Part shown: in pieces, positions 8,337 through 16,928 of the stretch
Numbering within the stretch: position 1 is the stretch's first letter
Layout: the number at the start of each line of letters is the position of its first letter
Translations under genes and position numbers: made by a program
Assembly: GCF_023630255.1 (NCBI RefSeq)
Contig: NZ_JALPRS010000001.1
Location: 1,302,001-1,366,000, forward strand
Direction: 5' to 3'
DNA length: 64,000 bases
Source: Pontibacter deserti
GTDB lineage: Bacteria > Bacteroidota > Bacteroidia > Cytophagales > Hymenobacteraceae
Notes under the pieces: generated by a model
Told to the model about the DNA's origin: nothing
Database searches by the model: none
The model's input: only the letters and a program-made list of their open reading frames with translations

Positions 8337-8957
8337 ATGGATGAACTCCAGCGCCTTATCTGGCAGGGCGAGAATGACCAGGTGGATTTTAAACAACGGG
8401 TTACCCAACCTGAAAAAATTGCCCGTACCATGGTGTCTTTTGCAAATACACGCGGGGGCGTAATACTGATCGGAGTTAAAGATAATGGTATCATTTGTGG
8501 CATAGACCCGGAAGAAGAAAAACATACCCTGCACCTGGCTGCCAATTTTTACTGCGATCCGCCAGTTGCGCTCACCTACGACGAACTGGAAGTTGACCAC
8601 CATACCGTACTGAAGGTAACCATACCGGAGAGCCGGCATAAACCACACTTTGCTAAGGTAAAAGAAGACGACTGGCGTGGCTATGTGCGTGTAAAGGATA
8701 CCAGCGTACAAACCAGCAAAATGGTAGACAAAGTGTTGCAGCACGAAAGCCCTGTTTTTGAACGGATTCCGCTGGACCGCCACGAAAACGCAGCCCTTGA
8801 AATATTACAGAAGCAGCCCCGCCTAACCCTGAAGCAGTATATGAAAGCAGCTAACCTATCGGAGCGGCGTGCCCATCGGATACTTATAAAGCTTGTAATA
8901 CATGGTTACCTGCGCCTGCACGATAAAGAAAAGGAAGACTATTATACGTTAAGCTAA
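8337..8957 (+). CDS. AlbA_2 (Schlafen-type) domain protein with winged-helix tail
   Basis: 206 aa. Residues about 10-125 form an AlbA_2/Schlafen-like domain, recognisable from DFKQRVTQPEKIARTMVSFAN, then GGVILIGVKDNG and the YVRVKDTS segment. Residues 140-206 look like a winged helix (LTLKQYMKAANLSERRAH, then ILIKLVIHGYLRLHD). Proteins of this type are called putative DNA-binding transcriptional regulators, but their activity is generally unknown and some Schlafen domains are RNases. The stop overlaps by four bases the stop of the opposite-strand MORN gene. Confidence 0.82.
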   Translation: MDELQRLIWQGENDQVDFKQRVTQPEKIARTMVSFANTRGGVILIGVKDNGIICGIDPEEEKHTLHLAANFYCDPPVALTYDELEVDHHTVLKVTIPESRHKPHFAKVKEDDWRGYVRVKDTSVQTSKMVDKVLQHESPVFERIPLDRHENAALEILQKQPRLTLKQYMKAANLSERRAHRILIKLVIHGYLRLHDKEKEDYYTLS

Positions 8958-9424
8958 TCTTTATACCTCAGCAGGTTACCTTTCAGGTAGGTTTCGGTAT
9001 GGGTTAAGTTCCCTTGTTCATCAAATACCTGCCACTCTCCCTCCCAATAATAATGAGCCATGGTACTGTCGCGGTATAACTTTGCGTTGCCCGATTTAGC
9101 CAAGTTGCCATTCTCGTGGTACCGCCAGACCTGTATTACAGGTGAGTTACGGGTATACTTTTCTTTCATGTACAATCCGCCACCAGGGTAATAATAGCGC
9201 CATGTACCTACTTCTTTGCCATGCTTAAACCGCCCGTTCCTGATCAGGTCCTTATCATCATTTATATAGATCTTCCAGCGGCCATGGTATTCTTTGTTCT
9301 TATCAAAAGCATTTACCTGAAACGGGTTGTACCACCTTTTTATCTTATAGGGTACCGCAATCTGAGCTGTACAAATAGTTGGCAGTAACATCAAAAACAG
9401 GATGTAAAGGCATTTTCGGTTCAT
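8954..9424 (-). CDS. Secreted MORN/YwqK-like repeat protein
   Basis: 156 aa. A hydrophobic signal peptide ends near CTAQI. It has repeated aromatic-glycine strands of MORN/YwqK type (YHGRWKIYIND, NGRFKHGKEVGTWRYYYPGG, YHENGNLAKSGN, EGEWQVFDEQGNLTHTETY). In Bacteroidota such proteins are often labelled YwqK-family antitoxin-like, but no toxin is adjacent, so I would treat it only as a periplasmic or surface repeat protein. It ends tail-to-tail with the AlbA_2 gene. Confidence 0.75.
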   Translation of the reverse strand: MNRKCLYILFLMLLPTICTAQIAVPYKIKRWYNPFQVNAFDKNKEYHGRWKIYINDDKDLIRNGRFKHGKEVGTWRYYYPGGGLYMKEKYTRNSPVIQVWRYHENGNLAKSGNAKLYRDSTMAHYYWEGEWQVFDEQGNLTHTETYLKGNLLRYKD

Positions 9425-9709
9425 AGTTTTTGGGTAGTATGGATTTATATAACTAAGATAAGAAATTTAATGATTTGATTAAACACCTTATTCAAAGCTA
9501 ACCCGCTCATCTTCAGCAGGCTTCTAAAGTATAACAACTGGTATCATAAATTTTATTTCTGATCTATAGTAAAATTTATATAAATGGCATCACCACCGGT
9601 AATGGTTTAACGTACAACAGCATAAAGCTCATAACCACCTATTATACCCTGAGCTATACTTGCTGCATCTTCACGCAGCTTATTGGTTTTCACCCTTAAC
9701 CAAGATTTT

Positions 9710-11143
9710 ATGCCAAAAGCAAACCCATTACCCGAGAATAATAAACCTGTCAAAGCCAAAACCGCATCCAGAGAAAAAACAAGCAGTGTACGTGTACCAA
9801 AAACAGCTATAAAAGCACTAACTGATACAGAACGCAAGGTTTTTGTGCTGGATACCTCTGTTATACTTTACGACCATAGTGCTATCCAGAATTTTCAGGA
9901 GCACGACGTGGCTATACCTATCACAGTGCTGGAAGAACTTGATAACTTCAAGAAAGGCAATGACATTAAAAACTTCGAAGCCCGTGAATTTATCAGGTTC
10001 ATAGATAAACTATCTGCGGAGCACAAATTGCAGGAATGGCTGCCACTAAACGGAAAAACCAAGGGCAACTTCCGGGTGATCATGAACGAAAGCACCAACC
10101 TGGATGCTGTTAAAGTGTTTGGTGATAAAAATGACCATCGTATACTTAACTCAGCACTTCAGATACAGCAGGAACAACCCGACCGCAAAGTAGTACTGGT
10201 TACAAAAGACATTAACCTACGCCTCAAGGCCCGTGCGCTTAACCTAATATCAGAGGATTATGAAACCGGCAAAATACAGGATGTAGCAGGTTTGTATACT
10301 GGTAACGATACACTAGAAGACATACCGGCCAACCTGATAAATGATTTATATGAAAAAGGGGTAAGTGAAGTAGAAAAGGTAATGCCAACACCACCTGCCG
10401 ATAACCACTTTTTTGTACTCAAAAGCTTCAAAAATTCTATACTTTCCTTTTATAACTCCCGAGAGAAACTGCTGGAGCGGGTAGACAAGCAATCGGCATT
10501 TGGTATAAAGCCTCGTAATGCAGAGCAAACCTTTGCTCTGCATGCCCTGCTGAACCCGAACATAAAACTGGTGTCGATACAAGGTGTGGCAGGCACAGGT
10601 AAAACCCTGTTGGCTTTGGCAAGCGCACTGGAGCAGCGCCGCGACTATAAACAGATCTACCTGGCCCGCCCTATCGTGCCGCTCAGCAACAAAGACATTG
10701 GTTACCTGCCCGGAGACATTAAATCCAAGCTTAACCCGTATATGGAGCCGCTATGGGATAACCTGAAGTATATACAGAACCAGTTCCCGGAGAACAGCAA
10801 AGAGTACCAGAAGATACGGGATATGGTGGACCTGGAGAAACTGGTGATTACACCTTTGGCTTACATCCGTGGCCGCAGCTTATCGAATATTATTTTTATA
10901 GTTGATGAAGCCCAGAACCTGACCCCGCACGAGGTTAAAACCATTATTTCGCGGGCTGGCGAAAACACTAAGATCATCTTTACCGGAGACATTTACCAGA
11001 TCGACACACCATACCTCGACTCTCAAAGTAATGGTTTATCTTATTTAATAGATCGTGCTAAAAATCACCCGCTTTATGCGCACGTTACCCTCATGAAAGG
11101 CGAACGCTCCGAACTAGCAAACCTGGCAAACGAACTACTATAG
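9710..11143 (+). CDS. PhoH family protein with N-terminal PIN domain (YlaK-like)
   Basis: 477 aa from ATG 9710; the upstream TTG at 9683 would only add an unlikely leader. A basic tail (1-45) precedes a PIN domain (about 45-190) whose acidic metal residues begin with Asp48 in VLDTSVIL. The PhoH ATPase domain (about 265-475) has Walker A GVAGTGKT at 292-299, Walker B VDEAQN with Asp399, and the sensor IIFTGD. PIN-PhoH proteins have been shown in actinobacteria to act as RNA helicase/RNase-type enzymes; that role is inferred here. A terminator follows directly. Confidence 0.93.
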   Translation: MPKANPLPENNKPVKAKTASREKTSSVRVPKTAIKALTDTERKVFVLDTSVILYDHSAIQNFQEHDVAIPITVLEELDNFKKGNDIKNFEAREFIRFIDKLSAEHKLQEWLPLNGKTKGNFRVIMNESTNLDAVKVFGDKNDHRILNSALQIQQEQPDRKVVLVTKDINLRLKARALNLISEDYETGKIQDVAGLYTGNDTLEDIPANLINDLYEKGVSEVEKVMPTPPADNHFFVLKSFKNSILSFYNSREKLLERVDKQSAFGIKPRNAEQTFALHALLNPNIKLVSIQGVAGTGKTLLALASALEQRRDYKQIYLARPIVPLSNKDIGYLPGDIKSKLNPYMEPLWDNLKYIQNQFPENSKEYQKIRDMVDLEKLVITPLAYIRGRSLSNIIFIVDEAQNLTPHEVKTIISRAGENTKIIFTGDIYQIDTPYLDSQSNGLSYLIDRAKNHPLYAHVTLMKGERSELANLANELL

Positions 11144-11172
11144 TTAGAGAATTTGGGAAGTAAGAAGTATGA

Positions 11173-11200
11173 ATTAGAAAGTTAGAAAGTTAGAAAGTTA
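11173..11200. repeat. Short tandem array of an 8-bp TTAGAAAG-type unit
   Basis: One ATTAGAAA copy, two exact GTTAGAAA copies (11181-11196) and a partial copy run into the PhoH terminator. Looser variants (AGTTAGAGAA, AAGTAAGAAG) begin at about 11143. Related words reappear at 13027-13345. Confidence 0.75.
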
Positions 11201-11231
11201 AAGCCGCGGCTAAATATAGCCGCGGCTTTTG
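11200..11231 (+). terminator. Terminator after phoH-like gene
   Basis: The GC-rich stem AAGCCGCGGCTA / TAGCCGCGGCTT (11201-11212 and 11217-11228) is followed by TTTT. It can also serve the convergent DinB-like gene. Confidence 0.92.
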
Positions 11232-11276
11232 TGTTATAGCTGTGAAGTATAGTTTATACTGCTGAAACGTTACTTT

Positions 11277-11807
11277 TTATGCATTCAGGTAGCGCGACTT
11301 CAGGATATTCATGTGGTGCCGTTCGTGGGCTGCAATTACGTGTATAATACCCCGGAGCGTAATTTCTTTGCTGTTAGCTATACCTACATTATCCAGCATT
11401 TCATTGGTAAAACTACGGAACAGGTATAAATTAGACTTCCGTACCAACTCATACTCTTCCAGCATATCGGTTAACTTACGATTATCTGCATTAGAGTTCT
11501 CTGCATAGCCATTTTCATCAAAGCCAGGCAACGACGCTTGTTCTCCGCGGGCAATACATAAGGCACGGTAAGCAAAAATACGTTCAGAATCCAGCATGTG
11601 CTGAAACAGCTCTTTTATACTCCACTTTCCTTCGGCATAAGCCTCCTCTGCACGGGTGTCATCTAAATTATGCAACAGCTGGCGCAGGTCCTTTGCCTGT
11701 TCTTCCAGTATATCCAGCACCTCTCCCTGCTCCGGAAGCTGATCTATATAAACATGGTAATAAGCAGGGTATTCAGATGCTTGTGGTCTTGTGATGGTTA
11801 ATGCCAT
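11277..11807 (-). CDS. DinB-like metal-dependent four-helix protein
   Basis: 176 aa. The helical layout and histidine placement match the DinB/YfiT superfamily: WSIKELFQHMLDSERIF carries the first metal His, and VIAAHERHHM near the C terminus the other two. Members range from thiol-dependent transferases to uncharacterised stress proteins, so no substrate can be given. The start is ATG 11807, four bases after the stop of the SRPBCC gene, so the two are surely translated from one transcript. Confidence 0.87.
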   Translation of the reverse strand: MALTITRPQASEYPAYYHVYIDQLPEQGEVLDILEEQAKDLRQLLHNLDDTRAEEAYAEGKWSIKELFQHMLDSERIFAYRALCIARGEQASLPGFDENGYAENSNADNRKLTDMLEEYELVRKSNLYLFRSFTNEMLDNVGIANSKEITLRGIIHVIAAHERHHMNILKSRYLNA

Positions 11808-11811
11808 AGTT

Positions 11812-12369
11812 TTATTGGTTAGATGCGTTTGTATTCAGTGTGGTTGCAAGCAATGTTTGCAGGTTTTGTAATCCTTGCTGCAATTCTTCTTCGGTTTTAT
11901 TTTTCTGCCATACACCTTTATAAAGCGCCAGGGGGTTATCTTCCAGCGGAGTGGTTTGCTGCCATGTTACTAGTGTTCCGTTCTCCTGCTCTTCCAGTAT
12001 AAAGCTACCTATAGTTCTAACAGATTTGCCTTGCTCGGTTAATACATAACCTAAGCTATCGGGAGCAACACTTTGTGTTAAAACCATCTGCCAGTTACCT
12101 GTTTTGTCTCCTATCCAGCTCTGCCTTGCTCCTACTCCGCGGTGTGGTCCGCCATACATATAAATAACCGTTGGATCGTAGTTTTTATTCCAGGCGCTCC
12201 AGTTTTTCCAGTCAGTAGGGTTGTTCAGGTAAGGAAAAATCTGCTCTGGTGTAGCATTGATCTTTATACTTTGCCTGATCTTTATTTCGCCGGGTAACGT
12301 GGTGGAAAACCAAAATAAACCGGCCGCCAGCATTACCAGTACCACAGACATTCTTAGCAACAGCTTCAT
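11812..12369 (-). CDS. SRPBCC / START-like domain membrane-anchored protein
   Basis: 185 aa. A single N-terminal hydrophobic segment (about 5-25) is followed by an SRPBCC (polyketide-cyclase-like) fold: IKINATPEQIFPYLNNPTDW, KNWSAWN, then strands ending in VTWQQTTPLEDNP. The ligand is unknown. It is the first gene of a two-gene unit with the DinB-like protein. Confidence 0.85.
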   Translation of the reverse strand: MKLLLRMSVVLVMLAAGLFWFSTTLPGEIKIRQSIKINATPEQIFPYLNNPTDWKNWSAWNKNYDPTVIYMYGGPHRGVGARQSWIGDKTGNWQMVLTQSVAPDSLGYVLTEQGKSVRTIGSFILEEQENGTLVTWQQTTPLEDNPLALYKGVWQKNKTEEELQQGLQNLQTLLATTLNTNASNQ

Positions 12370-12581
12370 AAGGTTTTAGAAATAAGGGTATAACAGCCTT
12401 GTACTTTGGGCTGATTTCAACTACCAATTTAAAAGAACTAATGAGTACAAATCAATAGGGTATGCATATATATTTTTAACCAGCATTATACCTGTTATAC
12501 ATTGGGTTCAAAAGCAATTAAAGCAGCTTTATAAGCTGCTAATCCGTAGAGTAAAGCATTTAATAAATATAAGAGAGAACC

Positions 12582-13031
12582 ATGTTACAGGATTTAATAC
12601 AAAAAGGATTGCGCTTGTCGCAACATGCTATATTCAGGAGATTTATAAGTAAAGCAGGTGGCTTTTTAGGGAAACCAGCAAAACTGGCCATGCTGCTTAC
12701 CTCCGCCTACGACAAACTAATTGACACCAAAAGTACCGAAAGCGGATTTACACAGGTAAAAGAGATCATGCAGACTTTCATCAGGTTGGTAAAGGCATAT
12801 ATTAATGGCAGCTACCGTGCAGTGTCTAACAGATCCTTACTTGTTGGTGTCGGTGTACTTCTATACCTGGTTACACCGTTAGATGTGATACCAGACTTTA
12901 TACCCGTATTAGGCTTGCTCGATGATATCAGCCTTATGGCTTGGTTTGTAGATGCCTTCCAGAAAGAAATTTCCAATTTCAGAGCCTGGGAACAAAACCG
13001 AAACGTTGAACCAACAATGGGAGTACTTTAG
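12582..13031 (+). CDS. DUF1232 (YkvA-like) membrane protein
   Basis: 149 aa. Residues about 85-130 carry the DUF1232 signature LLYLVTPLDVIPDFIPVLG followed by LLDDISLMAW. The N-terminal half is basic and helical. YkvA-type proteins are small membrane proteins of unknown function. It is isolated from its neighbours by a terminator and a low-complexity spacer. Confidence 0.88.
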   Translation: MLQDLIQKGLRLSQHAIFRRFISKAGGFLGKPAKLAMLLTSAYDKLIDTKSTESGFTQVKEIMQTFIRLVKAYINGSYRAVSNRSLLVGVGVLLYLVTPLDVIPDFIPVLGLLDDISLMAWFVDAFQKEISNFRAWEQNRNVEPTMGVL

Positions 13032-13345
13032 GGGAGTTAGAGAAGGAAGAGATTAAGAGTTAGAGAAGTAAGAAATAAGAACCTATACTTACTACGTTAC
13101 TTGAGAAAGTATAAAAGCCGTTGCAGTAAGATGCAATGGCTTTTTCTATTTGAATTATTGTTACTCCCCTCCCACCTAAACTTTTTAATCTTCTAACTTT
13201 CTAACCTCCCAACTTCTTAACTTCCTCAACTCATACTTCCCTAACTCCTAAACTCATCCCTCCCAACTTCTTAACTCATCCATCTTTAACTCCCAAACTC
13301 TTACCTCTCTAACTTTTTAACTTTCTAACTTTTAAAGTAATTTCA
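13027..13345. repeat. Degenerate purine-rich then pyrimidine-rich word array
   Basis: Positions 13027-13080 repeat purine words such as GTTAGAGAAG and AAGAGATTAAGAG. Positions 13150-13345 repeat the complementary type (CTTTCTAAC, CTCCCAACTTCTTAAC, CTAACTTTTTAAC) about every 8-12 bp. The halves flank the DUF1232 terminator and could partly pair. The sequence has no coding frame. The words match the array at 11143-11200. Confidence 0.7.
13113..13146 (+). terminator. Terminator after DUF1232 gene
   Basis: Stem AAAAGCCGTTGCA / TGCAATGGCTTTT (one G-U pair; arms 13113-13125 and 13132-13144) followed by a T-run. Confidence 0.85.
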
Positions 13346-13379
13346 GGCAATCAAATTTTAAACAACTATACATTCACCC

Positions 13380-15683
13380 ATGATCAGCAAACGCATTTTT
13401 GCTTTTATAGCAGCTGCCTGGTTAAGTATAGGTATAAGCTCCGCACGCCCCGACGAAGGTATGTGGTTACCTATGCTACTAAAGCAGCTAAACGAGTCTG
13501 ACATGCAGAAAAAGGGCCTTAAGCTCTCTGCCGAAGACATTTATAGTGTAAACCAGTCCAGCCTGAAAGATGCTATCGTATCGTTTGGCGGATTCTGTAC
13601 CGGCGAAATGATCTCTTCTGAGGGTCTTTTGCTTACGAACCACCACTGCGGTTACGGCCAGGTGCAACAACATAGTTCTGTAGAAAATGACTACCTGACC
13701 AACGGTTTCTGGGCGATGAACAAGTCTCAGGAATTACCAAACCCGGGCCTTACTGCCACATTTATTGTGCGCATGGAAGACGTGACCAAACAGATCTTGG
13801 CTGGCGCTGATGTTGCTAAAACCGAAGCAGACCGCGAAGCCATCATACAGAAGAACATTGCTAAAGTTCGTCAGGCTTCTACAGCCGGCACGCATTACGA
13901 TGCTGTAATAAAGCCATACTTTTATGGCAATGAGTACTACATGTACATCACCGAAACTTTCAAGGATGTGCGTTTAGTGGGTGCGCCGCCATCATCAATC
14001 GGTAAATTTGGTGGCGACACGGATAACTGGATGTGGCCACGCCATACCGGTGACTTTTCACTGTTCCGTATTTATGCAGGACCAAACAACGAACCTGCTG
14101 AGTACTCTCCTAACAACAAACCATACAAGCCAAAGCACCACCTGCCTATCTCGCTGAGCGGTGTGAAAGAAAATGACTTTACGCTGGTTTTTGGATTCCC
14201 GGGCCGTACCAACGAGTACCTGACCTCGCATGCTATCGAAGAGATATACAAGGTTTCTAACCCTGCTAAGATCAAGATTCGCGATACAAAGCTCAACATC
14301 CTGGACAAGGACATGAAAGCTTCGGATGCGGTTCGTATTCAGTATGCAGCTAAGCATGCAAGTATAGCCAATGCATGGAAGAAGTGGATAGGTGAGAACC
14401 GTGGCTTGCGCAAAGCCAATACAATAGAAAAGAAAAAAGAGCTGGAGCGCCAGTTTAATACCTGGGTAAACGCTGACCCTGCTCGCAAGCAACAGTATGG
14501 CGACCTGATGACCGAGTTTGAAAAGAACTATAAAGCATTGGATGGCATTACGATATCCCGCGATTACATTATGGAAGCTGCCAACGGTATTGAGCTTATT
14601 CGTTATGCTACAGGCTACGCAAAACTACAGCAACTGATTGATACCAAAGCATCTCAGGCCGAGATAAACGCTGAGGTTGAAAAACTGGAGAAATCAGCTG
14701 CCGGCTTCTTTAAAGACTACAACGCCCCTACTGATAAAAAGGTATTTGCTGCGCTGATGGGCTTATACTATAACGACCTTGACAAAAAGCTGCTGCCTGA
14801 AGCAGTAAGAACTGCAGGTACAAAGTATAAAGGCGACTTCGCTAAAATGGCTGATGATATTTACAGCAAATCAAACCTGACCTCGGAAGCCGGTGCTAAA
14901 AAACTACTGGCTGATGTTAAAGCTGGTAAAACTTCAGGCCTTAAAAACGATCCGGCTTTTGCACTTGCCAACGCTATTGACAGCCACTATAAAACACAGG
15001 TATTGCCAACTTATACTTCGGTAAACGACAACCTGAACCTGCTGTACAGAACTTATATGACTGGCCTGCGTGCCATGCAACAGGACAAGAAGTTTTACCC
15101 GGATGCTAACTCAACGCTACGCGTAGCTTACGGTAAAGTGGAGCCTTATGAGCCACTGGATGGCGTGCAGTATAACTACTATACTACTCTGGAAGGCATT
15201 ATGGAGAAAGCTGCCATGACAGATGTACCTGATTATGTGATACCTGCCAAACTGCGTGAACTATACGAGAAGAAAGACTACGGTCCGTACGGCGTGAATG
15301 GTGAATTACCAGTTGCCTTCATTGCTTCTAATCACACAACAGGTGGTAACTCTGGTTCTCCGGTTATAAATGCTAATGGCCAGCTGATCGGTACCAACTT
15401 CGACCGTAACTGGGAAGGCACCATGAGCGACATCGCTTACAACCCTGACCAGGTACGTAACATTGCTGTGGATGCCCGTTACATGCTGTTTATAGTTGAT
15501 AAATTTGCCGGTGCCGGTCACCTGGTAAAAGAGATGACACTGGTAACAGACAACACATCAGGTCTGCCACAGGTTGATGCCCGCAAAGCAACTCCAGAAA
15601 AAGAGCTTTCTAAAAAAGAGAAACGCAAAGCAGAAAAAGCCGCTAAAAAAGCTAAAAAGAAAGAAGCTGTTGAAGTTAACTAA
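13380..15683 (+). CDS. S46 family dipeptidyl-peptidase (DPP11-like)
   Basis: 767 aa with a signal peptide ending near SSARP. The chymotrypsin-like catalytic residues are visible: histidine in TNHHCGY (88-89) and nucleophile Ser658 in GGNSGSP. Eighteen residues after the serine is an arginine (Arg676, in NFDRNWEG). In Porphyromonas enzymes this position is Arg673 in DPP11 (cleaves after Asp/Glu) and Gly673 in DPP7 (hydrophobic), so an acidic-specific DPP11 type is predicted. The enzyme is periplasmic and releases dipeptides from the N terminus. Unusually, the C terminus (about 735-767) is a very Lys/Ala-rich tail. Confidence 0.94.
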   Translation: MISKRIFAFIAAAWLSIGISSARPDEGMWLPMLLKQLNESDMQKKGLKLSAEDIYSVNQSSLKDAIVSFGGFCTGEMISSEGLLLTNHHCGYGQVQQHSSVENDYLTNGFWAMNKSQELPNPGLTATFIVRMEDVTKQILAGADVAKTEADREAIIQKNIAKVRQASTAGTHYDAVIKPYFYGNEYYMYITETFKDVRLVGAPPSSIGKFGGDTDNWMWPRHTGDFSLFRIYAGPNNEPAEYSPNNKPYKPKHHLPISLSGVKENDFTLVFGFPGRTNEYLTSHAIEEIYKVSNPAKIKIRDTKLNILDKDMKASDAVRIQYAAKHASIANAWKKWIGENRGLRKANTIEKKKELERQFNTWVNADPARKQQYGDLMTEFEKNYKALDGITISRDYIMEAANGIELIRYATGYAKLQQLIDTKASQAEINAEVEKLEKSAAGFFKDYNAPTDKKVFAALMGLYYNDLDKKLLPEAVRTAGTKYKGDFAKMADDIYSKSNLTSEAGAKKLLADVKAGKTSGLKNDPAFALANAIDSHYKTQVLPTYTSVNDNLNLLYRTYMTGLRAMQQDKKFYPDANSTLRVAYGKVEPYEPLDGVQYNYYTTLEGIMEKAAMTDVPDYVIPAKLRELYEKKDYGPYGVNGELPVAFIASNHTTGGNSGSPVINANGQLIGTNFDRNWEGTMSDIAYNPDQVRNIAVDARYMLFIVDKFAGAGHLVKEMTLVTDNTSGLPQVDARKATPEKELSKKEKRKAEKAAKKAKKKEAVEVN

Positions 15684-15705
15684 GCACAACTATACTTATA
15701 GTCAC

Positions 15706-15742
15706 CAGAAGCCCCGCCTATACTTTAGGTGGGGCTTTTTAT
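15706..15742 (+). terminator. Terminator after S46 peptidase gene
   Basis: AAGCCCCGCCTA / TAGGTGGGGCTT stem (about 15709-15720 and 15726-15737) followed by a run of T residues. Confidence 0.9.
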
Positions 15743-15808
15743 TTTATCAAGTTGTTTTACGTATACTATTTCACAATATGTTTATATAAAACCAAGCTGC
15801 GCACTGTT

Positions 15809-16360
15809 ATGAAAATTACTTTACCTTACACTATTAAAAACAAAGCCGGTGAGAAACTGACTTTTACAGGAATTACTGTTAAAGATGGCATTGAATACCT
15901 GGAAGCTGAAAATGAAGTACAACCTGGAGCAGGTCCGCCCATGCATGTGCATTACAGGCAGGATGAAAGCTTAACTGTTGTTTCCGGTAGAATGGGTTAC
16001 CAAGAACCTGGTGGTGAGGCAAAGTATGCCGGGCCTGGAGAATCAGCGCTTTTTAAAGCAGGAACACCCCACAGGTTCTGGAATGCAGGCACCGATGTAT
16101 TATTCTGTAAGGGCTATATCACGCCACCCGATAACGTCGTCTATTTTCTATCAGAGATGTACAAATCGATAGATCAGAATGGTAGCAGGCCCGGCATGTA
16201 CGACGTCGCTTTTTTACTTCACAGGTATAGATCTGAATTCGACATGCTAGGTATTCCAGGGTTTGTTCGAAAGGTTTTATTTCCGGTTGTTTTGTTCTTT
16301 GGCAACCTAACCGGCAAACACAGAAAATTTGCTGATGCTCCTCCACCGCTTTACCATTAA
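15809..16360 (+). CDS. Cupin domain protein
   Basis: 183 aa from ATG 15809; the longer frame from TTG 15752 reads through terminator-proximal sequence and is unlikely. The central cupin_2 domain has the metal-binding pattern PPMHVHYRQDESLTVVSG, then GTPHRFWNAG, giving His, His, Glu and His ligands. The C terminus is hydrophobic and basic (VRKVLFPVVLFFGNLTGKHRK) and may associate with membrane. The substrate is unknown. Confidence 0.83.
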   Translation: MKITLPYTIKNKAGEKLTFTGITVKDGIEYLEAENEVQPGAGPPMHVHYRQDESLTVVSGRMGYQEPGGEAKYAGPGESALFKAGTPHRFWNAGTDVLFCKGYITPPDNVVYFLSEMYKSIDQNGSRPGMYDVAFLLHRYRSEFDMLGIPGFVRKVLFPVVLFFGNLTGKHRKFADAPPPLYH

Positions 16361-16442
16361 TATTCCATACCTAAAATTTTAAAGTATAAATTTTGACTAT
16401 AAAAGGTATAGTTATACTTTACGCTATGATTTTGCTTAACTC

Positions 16443-16886
16443 ATGCTAAAGTCAAATATAAAAATTAGACAACTACAATACTTAGCTATCTGTGCCGTAT
16501 TACTGCTAACTATAGCAGTGATTTATATATACATTCTCTCTCCTTGGATGTACCCTAACGAAATGGCTAGGCTTGAGCTTCTTAAATTGAAATCCCATCA
16601 ACAAGCTATACTTAAAGCACAAGAAGATTTTAACAATAGTAACTATAGAATTATTTCTTGGGGGCTTATGGATAGCGAGTCTCCCATTATCACTCAGGCT
16701 GAGTTACTGAAAGAAAGATTCAACATTCAAACTATCTATGGTGGTTGTATTCGAAGTGATATTATGGCCAGTTATGACAGCACGATGAGAGTGTTAACAA
16801 CAGAAAAATTCGGTAAAGACACATTAAATAAAACAATCTCGGAAGCGATAGATAAAGCAACTACAAGAAAAAATTCATTAGAATAG
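16443..16886 (+). CDS. Hypothetical single-pass membrane protein
   Basis: 147 aa. One hydrophobic segment at about 13-33 is followed by a polar, probably extracytoplasmic domain with helices and an isolated Cys (GGCIRSD). I do not recognise the family. Base composition is more AT-rich than in neighbouring genes. It lies between the cupin gene and the convergent helicase gene without a clear terminator. Confidence 0.6.
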   Translation: MLKSNIKIRQLQYLAICAVLLLTIAVIYIYILSPWMYPNEMARLELLKLKSHQQAILKAQEDFNNSNYRIISWGLMDSESPIITQAELLKERFNIQTIYGGCIRSDIMASYDSTMRVLTTEKFGKDTLNKTISEAIDKATTRKNSLE

Positions 16887-16928
16887 CCTGTCTATCCAAT
16901 TTTTATACTTAATAAAAGTTATAATTCA

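Noticed and set aside
8954-9424. YwqK-type antitoxin of a toxin-antitoxin pair
   Set aside because: The protein has a signal peptide and no toxin-like partner; only the MORN-like repeats support the name.
11173-11200. Possible CRISPR array from the 8-bp tandem units
   Set aside because: Units are far too short, contiguous, without spacers or cas genes.
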